Origin: Tupaia tana
Lineage: Eukaryota; Chordata; Mammalia; Scandentia; Tupaiidae
Length of the DNA stretch: 64,000 bases
Assembly (NCBI GenBank): GCA_026018925.1
Contig: JAKSZU010000002.1
Span: 50,953,337 to 51,017,336 of the forward strand
Direction of reading: 5' to 3'
Under the pieces are notes generated by a model. That model was not told the DNA's origin and did not search any database. It worked only from the letters and a program-made list of their open reading frames with translations. The number at the start of each line of letters is the position of its first letter. Positions within the stretch are counted from its first letter, which is position 1. Of this stretch, positions 11,811 to 22,929 are shown in pieces. Both the position numbers and the translations under genes were made by a program.

Positions 11811-12066
11811 GGGCCAGGACCAGCAGATGGTATAATGGTTACATCACTGGACTCCCACGTAGTTGATCGTGGTTCAAGTCCTGGACCCGGTGGTTTAAAA
11901 CTCATACTGGGCGCATGAGCATGCATTCCCAAGATCCTGAGAGAAGAATGAGGAGAAGGGATTGCACCATGGCTATCACTCCCGGGAGGTGATTTCTCAC
12001 TTTTTGTGTCTCCAGTGAGCACATGTGTCCTATAGCAAAAATCTCTCTCTCAAAAAATTTAAAATA
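11811..12066 (+). mobile_element. type A SINE, full length
   Basis: Head GGACCAGCAGATGGTATAATGG at 11817 and end TCCTATAGCAAAAATCTCTC near 12045. The flanks TTAAAATATAGG (11801-11812) and AAAAATATAGG (about 12067-12077) form a target-site duplication. Confidence 0.92.
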
Positions 12067-12077
12067 AAAAAATATAG

Positions 12078-12873
12078 GACCATTTATTGCCCATCTCAGT
12101 TTTGGGCATCAGCAGAATTCTGAACTTTCTGTTAGTCACTCATGCGTTTATCCATAATGTTATCCAGCAAACATGTATCCAACATGTATCGTGTACACAG
12201 GATCACACCAAGGTGCGCCCAGTGGCAAGTAAAACTGGCATGGATGCTACCCTCTTCTAGGGGCTCTGGGAGGGTCCACTGGTTGCTGGCTGCTTGAAAC
12301 CTTCCAAGAACATCTCAGTTTGATGACTCCTACATCCTATCAGCTGCAACTGTTATTCCGCACGAGTGTGTAACTATAAAGACAGTTACATCTCCTTGTT
12401 TATAACAATGATCCCAAATGCTGCAAGATTCTAAAGTGCCTTTGAGTCATCACTGATAACTTAATCATCAGAATCATTTTGGTGTTAAGTATATTTTGCT
12501 GACATCTGAGTCTTTTGCAAGTACAAACTTAATTATGCTTCTATTTTAATACTAAATAGATACATGCTCTAAGACAGAAATATAGAAATGGTTCCGGATA
12601 ATCAGAATATCTTACCAGGCTGGATTTAGAGCAGTTTCTTGTTTGTTTAATCAGTTGCCCATAATTCTATGAAGGTTATATGTGTATGTGTGTGTATACA
12701 TAATTTTTTCTCTTTTTTTTCTGAATTTTCTATTACTAGATTGAATTTTCTTGATATTTTCCCTTTTACTCCCCTCCCCCACCAAATACTTTTCTGGCTT
12801 AAATGGATAACTCATTCAAATAGTCTATTTTATTTTTTAAATGTAAAGTATTTGGTTTTTGTTGTTGTTGTTC
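12078..12873. other. mostly low-copy, possible antisense LINE fragment at left
   Basis: 12130-12260 ('tgttatccagcaaacatgtatcc', 'acaggatcacaccaagg') faintly resembles an ancient antisense LINE end. The remainder is AT-rich and unassigned. Confidence 0.3.
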
Positions 12874-13134
12874 TTTAGAGGTTTTTGTTTTAGGGCATGT
12901 GTGCTGCAGGTGGGGGAGAGAGAGAGATAGAGACAGAGACAGTGAGAGGAAAAGTGAGAAATCACCCCCCAGGGGTATGGCCATACCACAATCCCTTCTC
13001 CATTCTCCTCCCAGGATCTTGGGCAGGTGTGCACAAACCCCGACATGATTTTCAAGCCACTGGGTCTAGGACTTGAACTACCGTTCACCATATGGGAGTT
13101 CAGTGATGTAACTACTACTCCAACTGCTGGCCCC
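12874..13134 (-). mobile_element. type A SINE
   Basis: The minus-strand head ends at 13134 (GGGGCCAGCAG). The CT-rich part is at 12910-12960 and the GTTGTTGTTG tract at 12859-12871 lies beside the tail. Confidence 0.9.
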
Positions 13135-14802
13135 AGTATTATGTCTTTAAAACTTCTCCTGTTCTTGGCACTGCCAATCAAAACCATTCCACTTAGAATG
13201 TCTGCCTTTTTCTTGCAGCGGGATTATGTGTGTTTTGATTTTGTGAGACTTTGTTATTTATCTAATTAGGTCTTGGTGTAGATGAAAAGTTTTGATCCTG
13301 TGCAGGGAAAAACACCAGAGAATCTTTATTGTTACCAAATATTTATAAAGTTTTGTATTGTAACCTCAATTCCCGGGTGTAAAATATAAATCTCATTAAC
13401 CTTATAAATATGATTTTTCAAGAGGAAAGAACTCTCCCTTCTTCCTTTATTATGTCTAATTTGCATACCAGCACATAGTCCAAGTGTTTGGCAGATAATA
13501 ATTTAAAGGGCATCGAAGTATAAGAATAACTATATACTTGCAGATGTGTTATGAAATATGCCCTATTAGTCACTTTATATTTGAAAGACAGAAGAATGGC
13601 ACCCAGCAACAGCATACTGTCACTCAGGATTAGAGAAAGGCCAGTCTGCACCAGGAGCTGTTACCCCCTCTTTGGGGGGCTGTCAGGCCAGTGCATTTAA
13701 TTACACAAAAGGTCCTCACAGGGAGACTCGGCTCCTGGCTGGCTGCATTCACAGTGAATGACAGTAATGACATCACCCAAGGATGGCTTTTGGTAGTGGG
13801 GAGATAGGGCTTATTGGGAGCCTTGCCGGCGGTTCATAAGTCAGCTCTGCACAGGGAGACCCGAGGTTCCACTTGAGAATTGTGCTTTGTCTTCTGGAAA
13901 GCTATTCACCCTGGTCTCCCCTTTTCCTCTGAGCGACTTACTAGGAGAGGATGCTTTCCTCCCTACAGAGCCCAGAAATTAGGATCTGGCACTTATCCAT
14001 TCAGGAGCCACCTCCCCCAGCAGCCATGGAGAAGAGCATCCAAATACTAAGTTCACATTAGTACGCAGACTGAGTTTCTAGAAGTTTCTTTTCTCACACC
14101 AGTTAGGACTGGTAAAACATAATAGGAGGCAAGCAAAGGAAAAGAAGAAAAGAGAACGGTTGAAGCTTAACATTCAGTTGGGGAGAGTCCTTGAAGTCCC
14201 CCTACACATGGTTGAATCTGGGCCAGGCAGTGACAGTGGAGCTTCAAAGCCCCCAAGGCCGTTCTGCAGATGTTTGCAGAGCCCTGTGGCAAATGCCGGG
14301 CTCAGACTCGGGGTACACTGCCCAGTCCTCAAGCAGTCCCTGTTGGGGCAAGAGAGCTTAGCATCCAGGGACTGTCCCAGAGCAGGATGTTTTCTCTGTG
14401 TCCCAGAGACTTTGAAGCAGGCAGAAATTCACATGTGAGCATGTCAAACCTCTGCCTTTGAGTTGTGGCCTCTGTTGTGACGTAGAGGAATATAGAGCAG
14501 GTGCAGCAGGGATGTTTCAGGCGTGGAGGGAGGACAGGGCTGGGAGGAGAGGGAACTTCCTTCTCTCCTTACAAAAATTAAAGGAAAGCAAGAAGGGAGA
14601 AAGAGAAGAGGGGGTAAAAGAAAATGGTTTCCATGGGAAATAGATGGCGATAATCACTGCACAGCATGGGGAAGGTTTTTAATGCCACCGAAAATGGTTA
14701 AAATGGCAAATGTTACATAATAATTTAAAAATGGTGTACTATACTAAAAATCATGAGTTATACATTTTAAATGGGTAAATAGTATGGTATCTTAATTTAT
14801 AT
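13135..14802. other. low-copy sequence, nothing recognised
   Basis: 13135-13650 is AT-rich. 13650-14300 is GC-richer and free of recognisable repeats, which makes it a candidate for conserved non-coding DNA. Short frames (for example 14160-14438) have no domain or codon signal. Confidence 0.4.
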
Positions 14803-14815
14803 CTCAATAAGGCTG

Positions 14816-14996
14816 GGTTTTTTTAAAAAAATTTAAATTTGTATTTATTATCATGATTATTATTATTTTTAATTTTACCAGAGAAACTGAGAGCAAGAGA
14901 GAGAAAAGTGAGAAAGTAAGTTGCCAGGTCCAGGACTCGAACAATGGTTCACATGTGGGAGTCCAACACCTTAACCACCACACCACCTGCTGGACC
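14816..14996 (-). mobile_element. type B SINE with perfect TSD
   Basis: Flanked by CTCAATAAGGCTG at 14803-14815 and 14997-15009. The minus-strand head starts at 14996 (GGGTCCAGCAGGTGG) and the AT-rich tail is at 14816-14870. Confidence 0.95.
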
Positions 14997-15027
14997 CTCA
15001 ATAAGGCTGTTTTGTTTTTGTTTTTTA

Positions 15028-15198
15028 AGCGAGAGATTTTTGGTATAGGATATGTGCACTTGCTAGAGAGGCAGAGAGAGACAGAGCAACAGAAAGCGAG
15101 AAATCACTCCCCACATGGGATAGCCACACCTCAATCCCTTTTCCTCCATTCTCCTCTCAGGATTTTGAGCATGCATACACACACACCTGGTGTGAATT
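15028..15198 (-). mobile_element. type A SINE, 5' truncated
   Basis: The 3' part and middle are present on the minus strand, but it breaks off at 'cacacacctggtgtgaatttt' before the head, where the next SINE's A tail begins. It is part of a serial insertion block at 14803-15582. Confidence 0.85.
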
Positions 15199-15204
15199 TT
15201 TATT

Positions 15205-15486
15205 TTTGAGAGGTTTTTTTTAAAAAAAAATTTTTAAAGAGAGATTTTTGCTATAGCGCATGTTTGCTTGCTGGAGAGACAGAAAGCAAGAAATCACCCC
15301 CCACCCCCACCCCCCGAGAGATGGCCACACCACAATCCCTTCTTCTCCAATCTCCTCTCAGGATCTCGGGCACACATGCACATGTGCCCGACATGAGTTT
15401 TAAGTCGCTGGGTCCGGGGCTTGAACTGCAGTGGGCTACATGGGAGTCCAGAGATGTAACCATTATGCCATCTGGTAGTGCCCCGG
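15205..15486 (-). mobile_element. type A SINE
   Basis: The tail and CTATAGCAAAAATCTCTC end are at the left (plus strand from 15205). A 14-bp pyrimidine-rich C-run disturbs 15295-15315. The head ends near 15486 (minus-strand GGGCACTACCAGATGGC). Confidence 0.88.
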
Positions 15487-15571
15487 CATGAATTTTAAGC
15501 CACTGGGTCTGGGACTTACAGTCGACTCTGTGGGAGTCTAGCAACATAATCACTACGTCATCTGCTGGTCC
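15487..15571 (-). mobile_element. type A SINE head fragment
   Basis: Only the tRNA-like head and the CCACTGGGTC junction are present, ending with minus-strand GGGACCAGCAGATGACG at 15571. It completes the truncated copy at 15028-15198: the SINE at 15205-15486 has inserted inside it, because 'ggcatgaattttaagcc' resumes exactly where 'ggtgtgaatttt' was interrupted. Confidence 0.85.
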
Positions 15572-15584
15572 CAATAAGGCTGTT

Positions 15585-16990
15585 TTTAAAAACAATATCC
15601 ATAAGCAAATGCCTGTGTTGGAGCCCACACATACATACTGACAACAGGGGCAGTGAGTGTTCTAGCTTATCTATAATATTTAGGATGGAAACTGAGAGCG
15701 AGGACTAGGCAAAGGCAGGCAGGCAGAAGTGTAACTGTCTGTCCATCGGTCACCCGTGGCCTGGACAAAGAGAGAAAGAAAGTATGATGAATGTTAGATA
15801 GTAGCATAATATTGTAGTCTTCACATCGTTTTATAAGTTGGGGGATTTTCCATCAAGTCCATGCCCGCTTCCACTTTCCTGATGTACTTTGTTTACAAAG
15901 CCAGGCTCATGAAGGCCACGGCATGAATGATCACACTGAAGCTCCTAGTTCCCCCCAAGACACACGGTTGGGCTTAGAAATACAAGACATCTCTTTTCAT
16001 CATACCTCAGCGCCAGAGTCCCCTTTCCTGGAGGCACACTCCTGATGTCAAAGAGGCATGGCATGAGGGAGGTGATGTGAGGTCCGGGTCAAAGACCTGC
16101 CTCCCTGCCTGGAAGACCTTGAGAGGTCATCGCCTGGGCCTCTTTGGCCATAAAATGCAGACGATGATACATCCCTTGTCTTATCCTTGGAGTAGTGTGA
16201 GAAGCAAAATCCAGCGCGGCAACGTGTGAAAGCGTGCAGTAAACTGTGATTCACCACCTGCGTGAAAGCACTTCTGGATGCATAGAAACGCATCAAGTAA
16301 GCCCAAAGGAAGACACTCAGCTGAAAGGAGACAGGGGTACCTCTCAGGCCGAGGGATAGGAAGTGAGGCTGGACCAAGCACCCAGGGCAGGAGGGCTAGG
16401 GCGCTTGCTCCATGCGGTTGCTCTCTGCCTATCTGTCTGTTTTCATTATTCTCTCTCTACTGTCTTTCTCCAGGCTGGCTTTTATTATTTTGGCTTGCAG
16501 AACCAAGTGTGACTGCTCCGATCACACACCCTCCATTCAAGCCATGAACCCAGACTTTCATGTCAGTTGGTGCAACCTGGGCTGGGTGTGCACTCCTCAT
16601 TCAGTGAGTCATGAGTGGGCAGGGGTCACATAGGATAGACCTGGCCATCCTTTGTCTTTCCCTGAGGGCGTGAGCTGGGCAGGTACCAGGAGAGACGCCT
16701 TCTATAAACATTATGGCCATATCTAGTGGTACAATGATGATAGATGATGGGCGAGGAAAATTCGGAGTGAGGGCCTCCTTTCCTAGTGTCCTCGTCATGG
16801 CTGTCCTCCATGGGTTCTGTCATGTGGGCTCTGTGAAGGCTGACCTTGTGGGGCATTGCAGCCAGATGAAGTGGCAAAGGTAGACTGGAAAGCCCTTGCA
16901 AGGCCAGGACTGGGCTGGCTGGGATGCTACCTAGTAGCCTCTCAAGGGGGAGCTGAGGGCTCAGACTGCATTTCTCAGAAAGTTTATGAC
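15585..16990. other. low-copy sequence, nothing recognised
   Basis: Balanced base composition and no repeat family I can name. Frames of about 90-110 codons at 16048-16377 and 16278-16547 overlap each other on opposite strands and show no domain. Confidence 0.4.
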
Positions 16991-16992
16991 CT

Positions 16993-17166
16993 GGGGCCGC
17001 CGGCAGGTGGTTAAAGGCACTGGATCTCCACGAGGCCGACTGCAGTTCAAGTCTCAGACCTGGTGACTTGCTTTCTCACTTTCCCCCTCTCTCTCTCACT
17101 CTCTCTGGTCAAACTGGAAAATAATAATAATCATAAAGGTAAATAAAGTAATTCTTTAAAAAGATA
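16993..17166 (+). mobile_element. type B SINE
   Basis: Head GGGCCGCCGGCAGGTGG, a CT tract at 17085-17108, CTGGTCAAACTGG and an AATAATAAT tail with TAAATAAAG. B-box region GTTCAAGTCTC at 17046. Confidence 0.9.
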
Positions 17167-18029
17167 AAAAGAAAATATATTGCTCATGGCAGAGAGTTCA
17201 AGTGATAGAAACTCATTTCAAGCAAACTTAAACCAAAAAGCTATTTTTCTGGGGCTGCGTTTTCAGATCCCTGTTCTTCCCTCCTGCTGCCCTTTGAGCT
17301 ATTCCACTATTTCCAGCTCTCTGTCCGGAGACCGGCTTGGTGAGGCTGCATTGATCTCCCCATGAAAGGACAGTGGGAAGATGTGAACTAACGACTGCTG
17401 GGTTTCTTTCCCCTTCTTTTTCTTCCATTGCCTGTGGTCTGCAATTACCCATTCCCCTCTTGGCCTTCAGAGCTGTGAGAGGGTGAGCAGGTGTCGAGAA
17501 CAACTTTGTTCTTTTTGAGTCGATCTCATTACATGGAGAGGATCCAGCTCTCTATGGAGCTGGCAGCGCCTCCAAGGCCAGACCACTGGGCAGGGCTCCC
17601 AAGAGCAGTGCTGGCTGTTCGGTGTCACACGAGGCAAGGCCAGGCTGCTCTCATCTCTTTCCTGAGAGCAAGCTGCTCTTCAAGCAGAGGAACAAATAAC
17701 CACATGCCTTGAATAGACTGCAGCCGTGAAAGGTAGCAATGCTCCCATCCTTGCAGAAAAGTAAAAGAACTCCAAACCAAGGACACTCATTTGATCCCCC
17801 TCAGTTCTGTCCCACCCCTCAGTCTCTCTTCCATCCTCACCTGCTGCTGAACAAAGGTAGGCCAGTGACTGAAGCACAGCTGACAGACCTGGTTTCCTGG
17901 GCTTCAGGGGATGCTGGTGGTGGGCAGGCCAGTGGAGAGGGAAGGAGGCACGCAGGAATCCCAGGTCGTCTCCTTGCGCAGAAGTTAACGGAGAAAACGC
18001 CTGCCAGATCCCTTTACGATAGAACCCTT
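17167..18029. other. low-copy sequence, nothing recognised
   Basis: Contains no repeat or coding feature that I can support. The frame at 17739-18074 runs into the SINE on its right and is not a gene. Confidence 0.4.
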
Positions 18030-18265
18030 AAGAAGCCGCAGAAGACATGGTGCTTAAGACTCCCGCATGGCTGACCATAGTTCAGGTCCCAGACTTGGTG
18101 TCTTGAACCTCATGCTGGGCTCATGTGCATACATGCCCAAAATTCCAAGAGGAGAATGGAGGAGAAGGGATTTTGGTGTGGCCATCCCCCCAGGGGTTAT
18201 TTCTTACTTTCCCTCCTCTGTCTCTGTCTCTCTCTCCCAGAGAGTACAATTGATAATAATAACTA
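18030..18265 (+). mobile_element. type A SINE, diverged head
   Basis: The head is shortened ('agaagccgcagaagacatgg' in place of GGACCAGCAGATGG). The GGAGAATGGAGGAGAAGGGATT middle and CT-rich 3' part (18210-18240) are clear. Confidence 0.82.
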
Positions 18266-18267
18266 AC

Positions 18268-18480
18268 CAGCACTTTTTCCCAGTCCTGTTCTAATCCATT
18301 ATATTCATCAGTTTTTTAATTGTCACAGTGCTATGAGGGAGACACTTTTATTAATTCCATTTTACAAATGAGAAAATTGAGGCACAGATTGGTTAAGTAG
18401 CATGTCTAAGTTCACACAGCAAATAAGTGGCAGAGTCAGGATTTGAACCCAGAGGGTCACTACACAAACTTTGTCCCACA
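18268..18480 (-). mobile_element. MIR SINE
   Basis: 'ccattttacaaatgagaaaa', 'ttgaggcacagattgg' and 'gtggcagagtcaggatttga' are the diagnostic antisense MIR text. This is one of the best preserved MIRs in the window. Confidence 0.9.
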
Positions 18481-18616
18481 TTATTAGCCTCCCATGATGT
18501 AAGTAAATCATGGAAGAAAGAATGGAATCTGTCATTGTCCCTGAGTTCTCATTATACTTTACGTGCCTAGAAGATATCATTAGGGGAGAGAAATATTTTT
18601 AAAAATCAGATCATTA

Positions 18617-18880
18617 GAGGGACCAGCAGATGGCATAATGGTTACATCACTGGCCTCCCATGGAGTCAACCGCGGTTTGAGTCCCAGACCCAGCGGCTTA
18701 AAACATGCCAGGCATGTGTGTATCTGTCAGAATCCCGAGAGGAAAAGGTATTGTGGCATGGCCATCCCCCCAGGGGGTGATGTCTTGCTTTCAATCTCTG
18801 TTTCTGTCTCTCAAGCAAATGCACGCATCCTATAACAAAAATCTCTTAAAAAAATTTTAAAAATTTAAAAAATTCTTAAA
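18617..18880 (+). mobile_element. type A SINE, full length
   Basis: Head GGGACCAGCAGATGGCATAATGG at 18619 and end TCCTATAACAAAAATCTC at 18828-18845. The flanks AAATCAGATCATTAG and AAATCATTAGG suggest a partly decayed target duplication. Confidence 0.9.
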
Positions 18881-18889
18881 AGTTCTGAA

Positions 18890-19776
18890 ATCATTAGGAA
18901 GCAAGCTTTAAAGGCTAAAAATTGTGTGAGCTAGCTGAAGCTCAGGAGTCTGTAACTCTGCTAACTTCCCACAGGCGTAAAGCTGGCTGTTCTAACAGGG
19001 ACCGTGACCTTGATGTGCAGATGGGGGGATGGCGGGTCATTGTTTAAGCAATGTGATCTGATGGGGGTGCTGGAAAATGAACAAAGGTGTGAATTATTCC
19101 ACAGCTGCTCACCCCGATGTTCATTGTGACTTTAAACTCTGTGAACATATGGTAACGGCTGGAAGCACAGAATAGCAGTTGGAAATGTGTAGACCTAAGA
19201 AAAATCCCAGCCATCCTTGTCCCTCCCCGCGTCGGTTCTCCAGAGCGTGTGGTTGTCCCCCTAGCTGTTGTACTCCTAAGTCTGAAGAAAACCGCCAAGA
19301 AAGCCCAGAACGAAAAGCCCTTTTTCTCACACCCGTCCCCCCCCCCCCATCCCTGTGAGACATTGCCCCCTCCTGTAACACGTTAGCTTTTCAGTCCTCG
19401 GCCCGGCCCGTGGTATTTTTTGTGACGTGCCTGTCCCCCGGGTTGTGCTGGGTCTTGTCCAATTCCGCTTGTTTTATATGGTGATGAAGAGCTGGAAACC
19501 TCTCCATGGTGGTCCTCAGGACTTCAGACCAGGGGCTGTTCTCTTTTCAGCTGTGGAGGCCTCCCGTGTAGCTGGGCTCCTGCCTCCGCTCCTCACCCCT
19601 CGGGTCATCGGCAAGCCCTGTGTCCCTCTATCCTCTCCAGAGCCTTCAGGAGTGTCCTGATGGTGCCGACCACTCCCTTCCCTGTGCCCGGGCTAACTTC
19701 TACTGGGTCTAACTCCCAGGTTACGTGGGTGTCGTAAGATTAAACCTGACGATTACATCATAAGATTCTGAAGGTT
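18890..19776. other. low-copy, GC-rich in the right half
   Basis: 19190-19720 is the most GC-rich unique stretch of the window (several CGs, a C-run at 19340). A short MIR 3' fragment is possible at 19730-19775. No exon-like frame with splice sites is evident. Confidence 0.4.
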
Positions 19777-19791
19777 CAGCACAATGCTTTT

Positions 19792-20052
19792 TTTTTTTGG
19801 AGAGGTTTTCGCTATAGGGCGCGAGTGCTCGCCATACAGACAGAGAGAGACAGAGAGACAGAAAGCGAGAAATCACCCCCCAGGGGGGATGGTCACACCG
19901 CAATCCCTTCTCCTCCATTCTCCTCTCGGGATCTTGGGCACGCACGCACACGCGCCCGGCGTGAGTTTTAAGCCACCGGGTCCGGGACGCGAACCGCGGT
20001 CGACTATGTGGGAGTCCAGCGACATAGCCATTATGCTAACTGCTGGTTCCCA
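19792..20052 (-). mobile_element. young type A SINE with perfect TSD
   Basis: Flanked by CAGCACAATGCTTTT at 19777-19791 and 20053-20067. It keeps most CpGs, and its minus-strand B-box region reads GTTCGCGTCCC, so it is among the youngest copies here. Confidence 0.96.
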
Positions 20053-20389
20053 CAGCACAATGCTTTTTGTCTCCTGCCCCACTCCATCAACAAGGAGTGA
20101 CCAAGTGCCTGCTCTGTCCACGTTCATGTTCACCTTGGCGTGCTCAGGGAATGAGCTCACCGCTTTTCAGAGATCTCCCCATTTCCTGAATCTTCTCCTT
20201 TCCTAACCAAGTTGGCTTGAGAAGTGGGGCACCCCCAGAATTGAAGCCAGCTCCCCGCCTCAGGATGAGAAGCCTGGAGGGCAGTTTCACGTGGAACCTG
20301 AGGCTCTCCCAGATGCCTGTTCTTTCACATAACGTTCTCTCAGGACTAGTCTAGGTGGCAACGTTTTGCCCAAAAGCATCCCTCTAGAA

Positions 20390-20815
20390 AGCGCCATGCT
20401 AGTTTTTCACCTACATCCACCTTTGCCTTCTTTCTTAGTAACAGCCCCAGTGCTACTCCACTTAGCCTCTACCCAGTGAAGACTGTCTCCCAGCCTCTCT
20501 TGCAGAAGATGAAAATGCAAGTTGTTGGATGCGACTTCTAGGGAAGACTTGTTTGCCATTCCATTCTTCTTGTCGCCTATTACAGTTTGAGATGTAGATG
20601 TGATGGCTGGAGCTGCAACAGGTATGTTGAGGCTATGAAGAAAATATGAAAAGAATCACAAAGTCTCAGCCCTGATTTTCTCGAGCCTCTGAACCAATGC
20701 CGATAATTACCCTTATCTGCATTTCTTGTGACATGACAAAAACCAACATTTATGTATTTAAGCCACTATAGTCAGTTCTCTGTTACTAGCAACTTAAAGC
20801 AATTCCTAACCGACA
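20390..20815 (+). mobile_element. MLT1-like MaLR LTR
   Basis: 'gttggatgcgacttctaggg', 'gtagatgtgatggctggagc', 'atttaagccactatagtcag' and the end 'cctaaccgacacac' follow an MLT1-type LTR 3' half. No internal retroviral region is attached, so it is a solo LTR. Confidence 0.6.
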
Positions 20816-21750
20816 CACTGCAGTAGGCAGGGTAGTTCAGGGAGGATTTGAAGACCTCAGTAACCAGGAACTGAACCACAGGAAGCCACAGTTCCCAGGA
20901 ATCCTTCCTCTGCTGACAAGCCCTACTGCCAATCTCTCTGAGTTAAGTCAGATTCTTTTGGTGTTCCCAAATTTAACTTCTTCAGTGAAAGTGAAACACG
21001 AAAGCCACCACGCTCCCTCACTAGCAGCAGTTTTAGGAGAATAAGCCGTCATCTCCCTTTGACGTGTGGTCACCTGCAAACGTGTTGCTGACACCATGCC
21101 CGTGAGCTGCCTGTCAAAGTTCTCCCACATCTGGCGTCGGAGCTGCCACTTGCTTTTTAAAGCACAAGTAAAACCAAGCATTCAAATGTTCCCAATTTAG
21201 CCGCCTAAGCATGAGGCTGGGCGCCTCTACTTTGGCCCCAGCTGCCAGCTATTCAAAGCTCTTTTACAGACAGGTTTTTCTTTTTCTTTTTTCTTTTTTT
21301 TTCCCAAGTCTACACATTTCCTTCATCCTCAACTATGATGAAGGCACACTAAAGGAATTCTTATAGAGGTAACCATGATTCTGTCTTACTATAGTAAGGG
21401 GTCCAAAAGGTTTCTCTGGGACTGGGGGAGGTTCCTCAGAAGAGGGCTCCTTTAAAGAGCCTATTCTTCTCTGTAGCCAGGCCCTCATCTCAAGCAGCCA
21501 GTTTAACCGGTGAGTGGTGCATGGAGGTGTGGGCAGTGTTGGGTTGGTGGAGACAGCAGACCCACCTTCTTTCTTCTTCACACCTGGGCAAAGTGAGAAG
21601 CCAGCCAGTGCAAGGCAGAACTCCGGAGCAGGTGAACTCTGTCTGGCTCTGTGAGCCCCTTCAGTCGCTGTTGAAGTTGCCCAGGACCTAAGGGCTCCTG
21701 GGCCACCCTCTGTGTCCCTTCATTCTTCCTCCTGTCATGCCCTAGGTGAA
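20816..21750. other. low-copy sequence, nothing recognised
   Basis: No repeat is recognised apart from a pyrimidine tract at 21276-21304. Opposite-strand frames at 21333-21581 and 21578-21799 lack any domain. Confidence 0.4.
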
Positions 21751-21751
21751 T

Positions 21752-22010
21752 GTTGCCTTCTGCATGGTGGTTAAGGGCGCTGGACTCCCACATGGCCAAC
21801 CATGGTTTGAGTCCTGGACCTGGCGACTTACTTTCTCACTCTCTCTCTCTCTTACTCTGTCCCTTTCTGGTAAAATTAAAGATAAATAAAATAATTTTTT
21901 AAGAAAAAAGTTAAAGGGGGGTGATTTCTCGCTTTCTATCTCTCTGTCTCTCTCTCTCTCTGTCTGGCGAGCACATGCGCCCTATAGCAAAAACCTCTAA
22001 AAAAAAAAAA
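21752..22010 (+). mobile_element. chimeric SINE: type B followed by type A 3' part
   Basis: A complete type B element (head at 21755, tail TAAATAAAATAATTTTTTAAG near 21880-21905) is followed directly by only the 3' part of type A (GGGGTGATTTCTCGCTTTC to CCCTATAGCAAAAACCTCT and an A tail). Either it is a fused dimer, or a truncated type A inserted into the B tail. Confidence 0.88.
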
Positions 22011-22038
22011 AAAGAATATTTTGAAAATAACATTCAAA

Positions 22039-22286
22039 GGGCCATTAGGTGGCATGGCTGATCACAGTTTGAGTCCCAGACCTGGTGGCTTGAAAATCAT
22101 GCTGGGTATGTGTATGTGCATGCCCAAAATCCCAGAAGGGAAAATAGAGAGAAGGGATTGTGACATGGCCCTCCTCCATGGTGGATGATTTCTCACTTCC
22201 TTTCTCACAGTCTCTTTCTTTCTCTCAAGCGAGAATATGCACCCTATGGCAAAAACCTTTTTAAAAAAAAAGAGAGAGAGAGAGAC
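22039..22286 (+). mobile_element. type A SINE
   Basis: The head is shortened by a deletion between the A-box and B-box regions ('ggccattaggtggcatggctgatcacag'). The middle, TCTCTTTCTTTCTC and CCTATGGCAAAAACC end are normal. Confidence 0.88.
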
Positions 22287-22679
22287 TTGAATCCCATTGT
22301 TATGGGACTAAATATCATCTTGCCTCTTGCAAATGAAAAAATAGGAATATGTGCTTTAAGAATCAGTCCCCATCCTGCTAGATCCTTATTTTCTTTTTTC
22401 CTTTCTTGCCTCCTTTCTTCTTTTCATTTAAAAACCCCTTGATGCTTTATGAAGGATTTAGGGTAGTTTCATCTCTCTATAAAGCCACATTCTTATTGAC
22501 AGAGACATAATTAAGTGTAAGTTAAATGTTATTATTTTAGGGGAATTCCCAACCCTCCACTCTGAAAATTCTTCCTAGCTAGTATCCTAGTGGTCAAACA
22601 GAGACTTCTGTTATTAGCATTTTATTTAGGCAAGGCTATATCTTTTTAGAAAGAAGCCTGACTTAAGATACATTTTTTT

Positions 22680-22929
22680 TTTGGAGAGGTTTTTGCTATA
22701 GGGCGTGTGCACTTGCCTGAAAGACAGAGAGAGAAGAGAGAAAGAGAGAAATCACTCCCCAGGGGCGGATGGCCACGCCGCAATCCCTTCTCCTCCATTC
22801 TCCTCTCGGGATCTTGGGCACACATGCACACGTGCCCGGTGTGAGTTTAAGTCACTGGGTCCAGGACTCAAACCATGGTCAACTGCATGGGAGTCCAGCA
22901 ACATAGCCATTACGCCAACTGCTGGTTCC
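22680..22929 (-). mobile_element. type A SINE with TSD
   Basis: Flanked by CTTAAGATAC at about 22660 and 22930. The minus-strand head reads GGAACCAGCAGTTGGCGTAATGG. Confidence 0.94.
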
